Shown piece after piece: positions 35,969-45,319 of a DNA stretch of 47,351 bases (positions are counted from its first letter, which is position 1; each line of letters opens with the position of its first letter). Both the position numbers and the translations under genes were made by a program. Source of the DNA: Colwellia sp. (GTDB lineage: Bacteria > Pseudomonadota > Gammaproteobacteria > Enterobacterales > Alteromonadaceae); assembly GCA_020630795.1 (NCBI GenBank), contig JAHDIK010000012.1, forward strand, positions 72,949 through 120,299, given 5' to 3'. The notes under the pieces were generated by a model, which did no database searches, was not told the DNA's origin, and was given only the letters and a program-made list of their open reading frames with translations.

Positions 35969-37231
35969 ATGTTTTTACCTGCAAGTTTTTTTATAGGACT
36001 GCGCTATAGTCGTAGTCAACGAAACAAAGGCTTTGTGTCGTTTATTACATTCTTTTCTATTGCGGGTATCGTGCTTGGGGTTGCCTCTCTCATTCTTGTT
36101 GTTTCAGTTATGAATGGTTTTGAGGGAGAACTAAAAAAACGAATTTTAGGTTTGGTTCCTCATGTTATTGTTGCTCAAAAAAACACTAACAACCTTGATT
36201 CGTCGTCAGTTAAGTCTATTGAAAGCTTTAAAAATTGGACCGATACTCGACAGCAATTTTTAACTCTTCCACATGTTAATCATGTAACTCCTATGCTTCA
36301 GTCTGAAGCGCTTATTCAATCAGCCAAAGCACTGCAAGGTGTTTTGATGGTGGGGGTTATACCTGACTATGAATCACACAATATTGTGAACTCTCATATG
36401 GTTGTAGGCAATTTAAATAGCTTAACTGATACGCCATATTCTGTTGTGTTAGGTAAAGCACTTGCTTACAAACTCGATGTTTCTTTGGGAGATACTGTTA
36501 GGTTAGTTTTACCCAATAAAACCTTATATACCCCGATGGGGAGAATCCCAGTACAGCGCACCTTTACCGTAACCGGTATTTTTAACGTTGGCTCTGAAGT
36601 TGATGGAACCGTTATTTATACGCACAGTAAATACGGCGCGAAGTTATTGAGGCGGAAAGGAGACGGAATAAGCCAATTACGTATGTACTTAGACGATGCC
36701 TTTAATGCTGAAAGTGTAGGAAACTTAATTAGTCAATCCAATACATTCGATACAACAACTTGGACCAATAGCCAAGGGGCGCTTTTTTCAGCAGTGAAAA
36801 TGGAAAAAAACATGATGTGGTTGATGCTTAGCTTAATTATCGCCGTTGCCGCATTCAATATTGTTTCTGCTTTAGTTATGGTAGTTATTGATAAGCAGGG
36901 AGAAATTGGAATTTTGCAAACATTAGGTATGAATAGAAAACATATCTTGAATATTTTTATAGTGCAGGGCGTTTCTAACGGGTTATGGGGTGTAATTATT
37001 GGTGCTAGCCTTGGTGTTGTGCTGACGTTGAACCTAAATGCGATTTTGTCAATGTTAGGCGTTAGTGTGTTAGGCGCGGCTTTCGCAGGGCAAAACTTAC
37101 CCATAGATTTGCAAGTTTATAATGTGGTGATTATTGTCTTTTCCGCATTGTTAACAAGCTTTTTAGCTACGCTGTATCCGGCTTATCGAGCATCAAAAAC
37201 GCTACCAGCAGAGGTTTTACGTAATGAATAA
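35969..37231 (+). CDS. lolC: Lipoprotein-releasing ABC transporter permease LolC
   Basis: LolC is an inner-membrane subunit of LolCDE, which extracts mature lipoproteins from the inner membrane for transfer to LolA. The 420 residues contain an N-terminal helix (about 22-48), a large periplasmic domain and three C-terminal helices (MacB_PCD/FtsX type). The N-terminal FIGLRYSRSQRNKGFVSFITFFSIAGI and GIVLGVASLILVVSVMNGFE are family signatures. LolC and LolE are paralogues; this one is called LolC from its place before lolD. Its end overlaps lolD by 8 bp. Confidence 0.93.
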   Translation: MFLPASFFIGLRYSRSQRNKGFVSFITFFSIAGIVLGVASLILVVSVMNGFEGELKKRILGLVPHVIVAQKNTNNLDSSSVKSIESFKNWTDTRQQFLTLPHVNHVTPMLQSEALIQSAKALQGVLMVGVIPDYESHNIVNSHMVVGNLNSLTDTPYSVVLGKALAYKLDVSLGDTVRLVLPNKTLYTPMGRIPVQRTFTVTGIFNVGSEVDGTVIYTHSKYGAKLLRRKGDGISQLRMYLDDAFNAESVGNLISQSNTFDTTTWTNSQGALFSAVKMEKNMMWLMLSLIIAVAAFNIVSALVMVVIDKQGEIGILQTLGMNRKHILNIFIVQGVSNGLWGVIIGASLGVVLTLNLNAILSMLGVSVLGAAFAGQNLPIDLQVYNVVIIVFSALLTSFLATLYPAYRASKTLPAEVLRNE

Positions 37232-37904
37232 TAGTTTGCTTTGTAAAGGGGTTACAAAGTCATATTTTAATGGCAAACATGAAACTAAAGTGTTGAAAGG
37301 TTTGGAATTGTCGGTAGATGAAGGTGAGTTATTAGCAATCGTCGGGAGTTCTGGTTGTGGAAAAAGTACCTTTTTGCATATTGCTGGTGTACTTGATACG
37401 CCAACATCAGGTGAGGTAGTGATTAATGGTGTTGATGTTCATGCATTGTCAGATAATGAACGTGCCAAATTCCGCAATAAACATATTGGATTTATTTACC
37501 AATTTCATCATTTAATGATGGAGTTTACGGCTGTTGAAAACGTCGCGATGCCACTATTGATTCGAGGTGATTCTCCTAAAAAAGCAGAAGAGCGCGCAGA
37601 GGCTATGCTTGATAAAGTTGGGCTTTCGCACAGATTAAAACATTTACCGTCAGAATTGTCAGGCGGAGAACGTCAACGAGTAGCTATTGCGAGAGCTTTG
37701 GTAACAGAGCCGTCGATTGTATTAGCTGATGAGCCAACGGGTAACTTAGATTTTGATACCGCAGAGCAAATTTATCAACTGTTACGAGAGCTCAATAGAA
37801 CAGTAAAAACAAGCTTCGTGATTGTAACGCATGATTTAGTTTTAGCCGCTAAAATGGATAGACAGCTTAGGTTGGATCACGGCCAACTGAAGGCAATGGT
37901 TTAA
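37224..37904 (+). CDS. lolD: Lipoprotein-releasing ABC transporter ATPase LolD
   Basis: LolD provides ATP hydrolysis for the LolCDE complex. The 226 residues show Walker A (GSSGCGKST, about 41-49), the Q-loop YQFHHLMMEFTAVENV, the signature LSGGERQRVAIARAL, Walker B (IVLADEPTGNLD) and the switch His (VIVTHD). FHHLMMEFTAVENV is the LolD-type Q-loop. Its start overlaps lolC and lolE begins 8 bp after its stop, so the three are one operon. Confidence 0.97.
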   Translation: MNNSLLCKGVTKSYFNGKHETKVLKGLELSVDEGELLAIVGSSGCGKSTFLHIAGVLDTPTSGEVVINGVDVHALSDNERAKFRNKHIGFIYQFHHLMMEFTAVENVAMPLLIRGDSPKKAEERAEAMLDKVGLSHRLKHLPSELSGGERQRVAIARALVTEPSIVLADEPTGNLDFDTAEQIYQLLRELNRTVKTSFVIVTHDLVLAAKMDRQLRLDHGQLKAMV

Positions 37905-37912
37905 GGATTTTT

Positions 37913-39190
37913 ATGTTTAAACCGTTAAGTATATTTTTAGCGCTTAGGTACGTTCGAAGTCGACAAGGCAAAGGGTTCTCGTCGTTCATTTCTGCGTCAT
38001 CTACCGTTGGTATCGCTCTTGGTGTTATGGTGCTAATTGTTGTGCTTTCAGCAATGAATGGCTTTGAACGAGCATTAGCCACAAAGCTGTTATCGGTTGT
38101 TCCTCATGGTGAGTTTACCAGCGTTAATACACCTATTACTCAATGGCAAAATACCGTAGGAAAGCTGTTAAAGTCTGACAAAATTGTTGCAGCGTCTCCG
38201 GTGATTAATATGTCAGGGATGATGCAGTATAAGGGCGAAGTTAAAGGCGTAGACATTAAAGGTGTTGATGTTCAGCTAGAAACGCAAGTTTCCACTATTA
38301 GCGAATATGTTATCGAAGGAAAGTGGCAGAGCTTATCGCAAGAGAATAGCTTGATAATAGGTTCTGGTATTGCAAAGAAACTCCAGTTAACGCTCGGAGA
38401 TTCTGTTCAATTAATACTTCCTCAAGAGCCAGAAAAACAAAATAGTATAGGAACGTATAATAGCCTTCAGAAGCAATTCCCAATGCCGCTCACTAAACAG
38501 GTAACTGTGGTGGGAATATTTAAATTTGGCGGCATGATAGACGACATGAATGCGTATATGTCTCTGTCTCAAGCTGCTGAGTTTATGGAGTATTCTGAAA
38601 ATGAAGTTCAAGGTATTCGAGTAAAAGTGAATGAAGTTTTTTCTGCTCCTACCATCATTAGAGACGCCGCGTATTCTCTTGACCATTATGTTTATATTTC
38701 AGACTGGACTCATCAGCAAGGCCATTTGTTTAATGATATTCAACTCGTACGCATGGTTATGTATATCGTGTTGATCATCGTGATTGCTGTCGCAAGTTTT
38801 AACATTGTTTCTACTCTTATAATGGCGGTAAATGAAAAGAAAAGTGACATCGCAATTCTTAAAACAATGGGGGCTAGTTCTGGTGTTATTATGACTAGCT
38901 TTGTTATTCAAGGTTTAATGAACGGTGTGTTGGGGACAATTGTCGGAGCTGTTTCCGGTGTTTATATAGCGAAAAATTTAACGCCTATGGTAAGTGCAAT
39001 TGAGTCGTTTTTGGGAGTTAAATTTCTGTCTGCAGATGTTTATTTTATTGACTTCCTACCTTCTTATTTACACTACCCTGATGTAATTGTTACCGTGGTT
39101 ACTGCTTTGATGTTAAGTTTATTTGCTACGTTATACCCTGCATGGAGCGCTACAAAAGTAGAACCCGCATTAGTGTTAGGCCAATCATAG
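37913..39190 (+). CDS. lolE: Lipoprotein-releasing ABC transporter permease LolE
   Basis: This is the second permease of LolCDE, 425 residues, with the same layout as LolC: one N-terminal membrane helix, a periplasmic domain of about 220 residues and three C-terminal helices. FLALRYVRSRQGKGFSSFISASSTVGIALGVMVLIVVLSAMNGFE parallels the LolC N-terminus, and the C-terminal LYPAWSATKVEPALVL is typical. In the known complex LolE receives the lipoprotein and LolC contacts LolA. Third gene of the operon. A long inverted repeat follows at 39208-39250. Confidence 0.93.
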   Translation: MFKPLSIFLALRYVRSRQGKGFSSFISASSTVGIALGVMVLIVVLSAMNGFERALATKLLSVVPHGEFTSVNTPITQWQNTVGKLLKSDKIVAASPVINMSGMMQYKGEVKGVDIKGVDVQLETQVSTISEYVIEGKWQSLSQENSLIIGSGIAKKLQLTLGDSVQLILPQEPEKQNSIGTYNSLQKQFPMPLTKQVTVVGIFKFGGMIDDMNAYMSLSQAAEFMEYSENEVQGIRVKVNEVFSAPTIIRDAAYSLDHYVYISDWTHQQGHLFNDIQLVRMVMYIVLIIVIAVASFNIVSTLIMAVNEKKSDIAILKTMGASSGVIMTSFVIQGLMNGVLGTIVGAVSGVYIAKNLTPMVSAIESFLGVKFLSADVYFIDFLPSYLHYPDVIVTVVTALMLSLFATLYPAWSATKVEPALVLGQS

Positions 39191-39207
39191 AAATAAAGAG
39201 AGAGGTT

Positions 39208-39250
39208 AATGCTGTTATCAAAAAGTTAGTAAGCCTGAATTAACAGCATT
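39208..39250. terminator. Inverted repeat after lolE, possible terminator
   Basis: AATGCTGTTA (39208-39217) and TAACAGCATT (39241-39250) are exact complements with 23 bases between. It lies 18 nt past the lolE stop, but no T-run follows, so it may be a 3'-end hairpin rather than an intrinsic terminator. Confidence 0.4.
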
Positions 39251-39321
39251 GACTATTTATGAATAAAACGAGGTACGGTGAGTTTTAGTTTTGACGGTAT
39301 TAATCAAAACATAAAAGTTAA

Positions 39322-40425
39322 CTATTCAGGAAGTATTTCACCCGATTGCGCATAACTTCTATTCTTACCAGTGTTTTTAGCTTTATATAAATTCTTATCA
39401 GCCGTTTTAATCGCTATATCAATATTCTTATCAGTAACTACTGTGCTGATCCCCATGCTTACCGTCGTGTCAAACATTTGCGATTTACACAAAGGATTAC
39501 TTTTCTTAATAGCTGAATGAATTTTTTGCGCGATAACTTTAGCTTGATCTGAACTTGTATCAGGTAGAATAAATAAGAATTCTTCTCCTCCCCAACGCGC
39601 CACAGTGTCTTGTGTTCTAACACACTGTTTAAAGATTTTTGCGAGTTCAACTAATACACAATCACCCACGTCATGGCCAAATTCATCATTCACATGTTTA
39701 AAGTTATCTACATCACAAATAATTAAACTTAACGCTGTTTGATTACGAGCAAGACGTCTTTGTTCGTATTCAATAATATTTTTAGCATCTCGTCTGTTAG
39801 ATAGTTGTGTAAGAGGATCTAACTTAGACAAGGCTTCGAATTTTTGACTGATTTCCTGCATGGAGCGGTAAGAGGTTTCTCGCGAGTATTCGTATAAGGC
39901 TGTAAGGGCAGATACGGTTAAGAACGAAGAAATAAGACGCAATTTATAATCTAATGGATATTGTGTAGCGAGTAAGAAGTCAAACGGCGCCAGCAAGATA
40001 CAAGATGATATAAGGGTAAATATGATTAGATTTAAAATACCAAACCGCAATCCACATATAAAAAGTGTTACAGGTGCAGTCATAAATATCCATAGCGGCC
40101 CTGTATTATTTGCACCTCCGCTATAGAGTAAATAAAACATTAAAATATATAGCAAGTAGAGAATGATACTCGACGATAAACGGTAATTCGCAGTAATTCT
40201 TTGTGTAATTGGACCTAATGCAAAAACTAGACTCGATAAGAATAGAACAGAAGATAGTGGATTGTTTTGGTTTAAAAATGCAAAAAAAGCAGCTATGGCA
40301 GTTATTAAAATGCCAATTAGGCTAAACAAATGAATAATAAGTATTCTTCTGTTTTCTTCATCAGAGTTGGTGCTTTTCGCACCTGAGTGCAAATAAGCAA
40401 ATAGTAATGAGTTAAGTACTTTCAT
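39322..40425 (-). CDS. Membrane-bound diguanylate cyclase (GGEEF)
   Basis: This 367-residue protein has about six membrane helices in the first 195 residues and a C-terminal GGDEF domain, so it should make cyclic-di-GMP at the inner membrane. The catalytic motif is RWGGEEFLFILPD, with the inhibitory I-site RTQD five residues before it. LDPLTQLSNRRDA and DVDNFKHVNDEFGHDVGD, the metal and GTP-binding loops, are intact. The membrane sensor does not match a named MASE domain I can identify by eye, so the signal is unknown. AGAAG precedes the ATG at 40425. It is convergent with lolE and about 78 bp upstream of the end of the DUF2062 gene. Confidence 0.92.
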   Translation of the reverse strand: MKVLNSLLFAYLHSGAKSTNSDEENRRILIIHLFSLIGILITAIAAFFAFLNQNNPLSSVLFLSSLVFALGPITQRITANYRLSSSIILYLLYILMFYLLYSGGANNTGPLWIFMTAPVTLFICGLRFGILNLIIFTLISSCILLAPFDFLLATQYPLDYKLRLISSFLTVSALTALYEYSRETSYRSMQEISQKFEALSKLDPLTQLSNRRDAKNIIEYEQRRLARNQTALSLIICDVDNFKHVNDEFGHDVGDCVLVELAKIFKQCVRTQDTVARWGGEEFLFILPDTSSDQAKVIAQKIHSAIKKSNPLCKSQMFDTTVSMGISTVVTDKNIDIAIKTADKNLYKAKNTGKNRSYAQSGEILPE

Positions 40426-40503
40426 TATTTACTTCTTTTAGAACGACAACTTACCTTAACGTATACATTATATAAAAGTATAGTTTTTCTTCGAAATAAG
40501 TGT

Positions 40504-41022
40504 TTATTTTATTCTAAAAGAACGACGTTTTTTCCACTCTTTTACAACAGCAATTCGCCAAATACCGTTTATTGCAAGATATCCAATAAATGAGAAAAAA
40601 CAAGCGCATACAATGCAACCCAAAAAGAATGAAGGGCCGATTGTTGAAACGCTATCTACCACCCATTGCCAGCTGGGCTCAAATGTGAACTCTTGTTCCT
40701 TTACGTTTAATATCCATGAGCCAACAAGATAACATGCATAAAAAATTGCAGGCATTGTTAGTGGGTTTGTGATCCAAACTAAAGCGATAGAAAGAGGGAG
40801 GTTTGCATGAACTAGAATGGCAATACCAGCAGCTAACACCATTTGAAATGGAATGGGAATAAAAGCGCAAAATAAACCTACCGCAAATGCTTTAGCAACC
40901 GAGCGTCTGTTTAAGTGCCACAAATTAGCATTGTGTAATAAATTACCAAATATTTGTAAGTGTTTATTGTTTTTTATAGAGTGATGGTCTGGCATCAATC
41001 TTTTTATGATTTTTTTAGGCAT
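40504..41022 (-). CDS. DUF2062 domain-containing membrane protein
   Basis: This 172-residue protein has three to four hydrophobic segments. The core AVAKAFAVGLFCAFIPIPFQ and ITNPLTMPAIFYACYLVGSWIL is the DUF2062 signature. The N-terminal KRLMPDHHSIKNNKHLQIFGNLLHNANLWHLNRRSV is also conserved. Function is not established. It is divergent from comEC with 41 bp between the starts, a conserved pairing in Alteromonadales. Both ends of the protein are strongly basic. Confidence 0.88.
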   Translation of the reverse strand: MPKKIIKRLMPDHHSIKNNKHLQIFGNLLHNANLWHLNRRSVAKAFAVGLFCAFIPIPFQMVLAAGIAILVHANLPLSIALVWITNPLTMPAIFYACYLVGSWILNVKEQEFTFEPSWQWVVDSVSTIGPSFFLGCIVCACFFSFIGYLAINGIWRIAVVKEWKKRRSFRIK

Positions 41023-41063
41023 AAATAAAAACTAATTTTTACATCTCATGGAATCTACTCACT

Positions 41064-43466
41064 ATGGATAGGTGGTTATTCTCATTCTTTTCAGGTGCTA
41101 TCTTGTCATTATTCATGCCTGTAGTACCAGTGTTTTTTTGTGTCGTTTTATGTATTTTTTGTAGTGTTGTTTGTTTAATGCACAAATATACGAAAATTCT
41201 CAGTGGTATGTTTATCGGAGCTGCTTGGATAATAGCGTGTGGAACTTATTACAATAATATTTGGCTAGAAAATAATACTGACATATCTGCTGTTGTTCAA
41301 AACCCCTACCTAGTTTCAGGTACCATTCAATCCATACCTGCATCAACTCCTATAAGTAATAATTATAGTCATAAATTTAATTTTTCTGTTGATAAGCTTG
41401 ATGGGCAAACATTGCCAAAACCATTTTTAGTGAGATTGAGTTGGTCTAAAAGTTTAGTTCAGTTGAACCAAGGTGAGCGTTGGGATTTATATGTAAAGTT
41501 AAAGCAGCCGTATGGTTTTGCAAATGAGGGAGGTTTTTCATACCAAACTTGGCTAAGAAAAAATAACCTAGTTGCTACTGGGTACGTGCGAAAAAGTGAA
41601 CTTAATCAAAAGAATCGTTCAACCATTTCATTCAGACAATCTCTTTATAACCAAGTTGTCGACTTATTGCCTAACGAACATTTGTCGCCTCTATTATTGG
41701 CATTGAGTTTTGGAGAACGTAACCAGCTAACGGTAGAACATTGGCAAGTATTACAAAACACCAATACACAACATTTAATCGCGATTTCGGGACTGCATTT
41801 AGGCTTAATTGCCGCAGGGAGCTTTTGGTTTTTCAGAGTGCTGCTTAGATATGTTCCGTTATTTCGTTTTAGTGGCCGAATTCAAGAAAAATACCTTGTA
41901 TGTAATGTTCGGTTGATAGCGGTTTTATTAAGTTGTGCTTGCGCACTTTATTACGCTTTTTTAGCGGGTTTTTCGTTACCGACGTTACGTGCGTTAGTCA
42001 TGCTATACGTATTCTGGTTCATTCGATTAGCCGGTGTACGTTGGAGTAGCGTTAGGTGGGTGTTGGTTTCGTTATTTATTGTTATTTTAGTTTCACCACT
42101 GAGTTTAATTAGCGCAAGCTTCTGGTTGTCATTTTATGCGGTAAGTTTGATCTTTTTATCAGTGTGGCGATTTAAGCATACATTTAAAGGAGGCTCTCAA
42201 TTTATTACATGGATACGCTCACTTGTCGGCATTCAGCTGATATTAAGCGTATTAATGTTGCCAATCTCTATGGTGTTTAACTATCAAGTGTCTATTGCCT
42301 CATTTTTGGCAAATATCGTCGCAGTTCCTGTTATGAGTTTTACCACTATTCCACTTTGTTTAATGGCTAGCATTAGCGCTAGTGTTAATGAAAGTTTGGC
42401 AAATTTGTTATTTAACGTAGGACTGTTTTGTTTGGAAGCAGTATGGTTATGGTTAGAGTTTTTGTCCAATCAAACATGGGCAAGTTATTCTGTTTCTTGG
42501 TTCGTTATTGCCGTTAGTAGTGTTTTGCTGTTTTGTATTGCTTGGGGGATTTTTGTGTCTTCCAACACAAAGTACGTAGTACTAATTAGTAGTGTTGTCG
42601 CTATTTGTTTTTCCTTTATTCAGTATCGAGATAAAAATACTACATGGAAAATGACCGTGTTCGATGTTGGTCAAGGGCTAAGTTTACTGATTCAAAAAGA
42701 AGGAAAGGCGATTCTTTACGACACAGGTGCTAATTACCCAAGTGGGTTTAATATGGTTGACGCCGTTGTTTTTCCTTATTTAAAGCATCAAGGAATTACG
42801 CAATTAGATATGGTAATACTAAGTCATAGTGATAATGATCATGCCGGTGGCTTAGATAGACTTAAAGAGCTAGTGACTGTTAATTATGTAGTTGCCAACG
42901 ATCCTAAATTCAAAGCTGAAAACACATGCTTTAAAGGAGAGGAGTTTATTTGGCTGGCGCTAACCTTTTCGGTTTTATCTCCTATAAAAAGTTCGCAGTC
43001 TATGAACGATGCTTTTGTTAACCAAGGTGATGATAATGACGACTCGTGTGTTATTGCGATATCTGATGGTGAAAACAGAGTGTTGTTAACTGGCGATATT
43101 TCTAAAAAGATTGAAGCGCAATTGGTCAAAGAAAATCATTATTTGAATAATTTAACATCTGATGTTGTGCTAGCACCTCATCACGGCTCAAAAACATCAT
43201 CTAGCGAAGAATTTATAAAAGCCGTTTCACCTAAGTATGTTGTGTACAGCGCAGGGTATAAAAATCGTTGGAATATGCCTTCACAGCTGGTTCAGCAAAG
43301 GTACCTGCAGCATCAAGTAAAAGCGTTTAATACTGCAACGCAAGGCGCTATTGAATTTGAGTTTACTGTGACAAATCGTGAGAATATCGGAAATGAAAAC
43401 TCTGCGCCGACTATTGAAGTTAAAACGTTTCGTGAAAATAAATGGCCATTTTGGTTTGCGAATTAA
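41064..43466 (+). CDS. comEC: DNA internalization competence protein ComEC/Rec2
   Basis: ComEC forms the inner-membrane channel that takes up single-stranded DNA in natural transformation. The 800 residues include a short N-terminal membrane part, an OB-fold-like soluble domain (about 80-180), the polytopic Competence domain with ALSFGERNQL and the HLIAISGLHLGL signature, and a C-terminal metallo-beta-lactamase domain. The latter has the metal motif SHSDNDHAGGLD and further ligands in LTGDIS and APHHGSK. All appear intact, so it is a likely functional protein. No comEA or pilus genes lie in the window. Start at ATG 41064 has only a weak Shine-Dalgarno. Confidence 0.95.
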   Translation: MDRWLFSFFSGAILSLFMPVVPVFFCVVLCIFCSVVCLMHKYTKILSGMFIGAAWIIACGTYYNNIWLENNTDISAVVQNPYLVSGTIQSIPASTPISNNYSHKFNFSVDKLDGQTLPKPFLVRLSWSKSLVQLNQGERWDLYVKLKQPYGFANEGGFSYQTWLRKNNLVATGYVRKSELNQKNRSTISFRQSLYNQVVDLLPNEHLSPLLLALSFGERNQLTVEHWQVLQNTNTQHLIAISGLHLGLIAAGSFWFFRVLLRYVPLFRFSGRIQEKYLVCNVRLIAVLLSCACALYYAFLAGFSLPTLRALVMLYVFWFIRLAGVRWSSVRWVLVSLFIVILVSPLSLISASFWLSFYAVSLIFLSVWRFKHTFKGGSQFITWIRSLVGIQLILSVLMLPISMVFNYQVSIASFLANIVAVPVMSFTTIPLCLMASISASVNESLANLLFNVGLFCLEAVWLWLEFLSNQTWASYSVSWFVIAVSSVLLFCIAWGIFVSSNTKYVVLISSVVAICFSFIQYRDKNTTWKMTVFDVGQGLSLLIQKEGKAILYDTGANYPSGFNMVDAVVFPYLKHQGITQLDMVILSHSDNDHAGGLDRLKELVTVNYVVANDPKFKAENTCFKGEEFIWLALTFSVLSPIKSSQSMNDAFVNQGDDNDDSCVIAISDGENRVLLTGDISKKIEAQLVKENHYLNNLTSDVVLAPHHGSKTSSSEEFIKAVSPKYVVYSAGYKNRWNMPSQLVQQRYLQHQVKAFNTATQGAIEFEFTVTNRENIGNENSAPTIEVKTFRENKWPFWFAN

Positions 43467-43485
43467 CGATAAGCCTTTCATTTAG

Positions 43486-43514
43486 TTGGTGTACACGTAA
43501 AATGACGTTAAAAT
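43486..43514 (+). promoter_or_regulatory. Promoter candidate for msbA-lpxK-ycaR-kdsB
   Basis: TTGGTG (43486-43491) and TAAAAT (43509-43514) are spaced by 17 bases in the 84-bp gap after comEC, predicting a start near 43521, about 30 nt before the msbA ATG. Confidence 0.5.
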
Positions 43515-43550
43515 ACCGTGTGAGCAACTATCAAGTCATTGAGAGACTGA

Positions 43551-45314
43551 ATGTCTAAAATCGATAAAATTTCCCCGTCTGACGCCACTACTTGGCAAAC
43601 GTTTAAACGATTAATGTCTTATGCAAAACCTTATAAATTAGGTTTTATAGCCGCAATAGTTGGCATGTTGGGGTATGCAGGAGTAGACACTTTATTCTTT
43701 TCTCAACTCCAGCCGTTGATTGATGATGGTTTAACCGGTGCAAACCCAAACTTTATGAAATGGGCGCCACTTTTTGTTATTGGTTGTTTTATTGTTCGTG
43801 GAATTTGCCATTTTGTAGGTAATTATTGTCTTGCTTGGGTAGGAAACCATGTTGTTGCAGATCTTCGTCAAAAGTTATTCGAACATATTATGACGTTACC
43901 TGTGGCCTATCACGATAAAGAATCGACAGGTACACTCATTTCAAAATTAACCTTTGATACAGAACAAGTATTACAAGCTACGAGTAAGGCACTATTAACA
44001 TTGGTTCAGCAAGGGGCTTTTGTAATTGGTCTGTTGATTGTAATGTTTGTAAAAAGCTGGGAGTTATCGGCAATTTTTTTACTGATAACGCCTATTATTG
44101 CAGTGATTGTTACCTATGTGTCTAAACGCTTTAGAAAAGTAAGTCGTAATATTCAAAATGCGATGGGTAAAGTAACCAGTGCCGCAGAGCAAACCTTTAA
44201 TGCTCATAAGGTTGTGTTAACTTTCGATGGTCAACAACGAGAATTTGATCGATTTGATGGCATTAATAAGCATAATCGCCAACAACGTATGAAACTTGTT
44301 GCAACGAAGTCTGCGAGCGTACCACTTATTCAAATTATTGCGTCTTTTGCTTTAGCTTTTGTTCTCTATGTAGCAAACCTAGACAGCATGAAAGAAACGT
44401 TAAGCCCCGGCGTTTTTATAACAGTTGTTACTTGTATGACAATGTTACTTCGCCCATTAAAAATGCTCACTACAGTAAACAGTGAATTTCAAAACGGTAT
44501 GGCCGCTTGTGTAAGCATATTTACAGTACTGGACGAAGACAAAGAAAAAGATAAAGGCACTGTTTCGCTTGAAAAGGCAGAAGGCTATATTGCCTTTGAA
44601 GATGTAAATTTTTCATATAAAAATGACGATGACTACGCTTTAAAAAACATTTCATTTATGGCTAAACCTGGTGAAACGGTTGCTTTTGTTGGTCGTTCAG
44701 GTAGCGGTAAATCAACTGCGAGTTCATTGCTATTGCGTTTTTACGATGCTACGTCTGGTCGTGTGTTGATAGACGGAGAAGAGGTAAGTCAATACAAACT
44801 TAAAGATTTACGTAAGCAATTTGCTTATGTATCGCAACAGGTTGTGTTGTTTAACGATACGCTTGCGAAAAATATCGCTTACGGTAAGCCTGATGCAACC
44901 GACGCTGAAATTCTTGAGGCAGCTAAAAACGCACATGTATATGAGTTTGCTGAAAAAATGGAGCACGGGCTAAATACCAATATTGGCGAAAACGGGGCGT
45001 TGCTTTCTGGAGGTCAGCGACAACGTGTTGCTATAGCAAGAGCTTTATTATGTGATTCTCCGTTTTTAATTTTAGATGAAGCCACAAGTGCATTAGATAC
45101 AGAGTCTGAGCGCCATATTCAAGACGCACTTCAGTTACTTCAACAAAACCGAACGTGTATTGTTATTGCACATCGACTTTCAACGATTGAAAGTGCGGAT
45201 AATATTGTAGTAATGGAAAGCGGTGAAATTATAGAACAGGGCGATCATGCAACATTAATTGAAAAAGACGGAGCGTATGCTCAACTTAATCGTTTTCAAT
45301 TTGGGCAACACTAA
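43551..45314 (+). CDS. msbA: Lipid A export ATP-binding/permease MsbA
   Basis: MsbA flips core-lipid A across the inner membrane. The 587-residue half-transporter has six membrane helices (about 25-320) and a C-terminal ATPase with Walker A GRSGSGKST, the signature LSGGQRQRVAIARALL, Walker B FLILDEATSALD and the switch His (IVIAHRLST). The length equals E. coli MsbA (582). The next gene, lpxK, starts 5 bp after the stop, the conserved msbA-lpxK pair. Confidence 0.97.
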   Translation: MSKIDKISPSDATTWQTFKRLMSYAKPYKLGFIAAIVGMLGYAGVDTLFFSQLQPLIDDGLTGANPNFMKWAPLFVIGCFIVRGICHFVGNYCLAWVGNHVVADLRQKLFEHIMTLPVAYHDKESTGTLISKLTFDTEQVLQATSKALLTLVQQGAFVIGLLIVMFVKSWELSAIFLLITPIIAVIVTYVSKRFRKVSRNIQNAMGKVTSAAEQTFNAHKVVLTFDGQQREFDRFDGINKHNRQQRMKLVATKSASVPLIQIIASFALAFVLYVANLDSMKETLSPGVFITVVTCMTMLLRPLKMLTTVNSEFQNGMAACVSIFTVLDEDKEKDKGTVSLEKAEGYIAFEDVNFSYKNDDDYALKNISFMAKPGETVAFVGRSGSGKSTASSLLLRFYDATSGRVLIDGEEVSQYKLKDLRKQFAYVSQQVVLFNDTLAKNIAYGKPDATDAEILEAAKNAHVYEFAEKMEHGLNTNIGENGALLSGGQRQRVAIARALLCDSPFLILDEATSALDTESERHIQDALQLLQQNRTCIVIAHRLSTIESADNIVVMESGEIIEQGDHATLIEKDGAYAQLNRFQFGQH

Positions 45315-45319
45315 TAACA

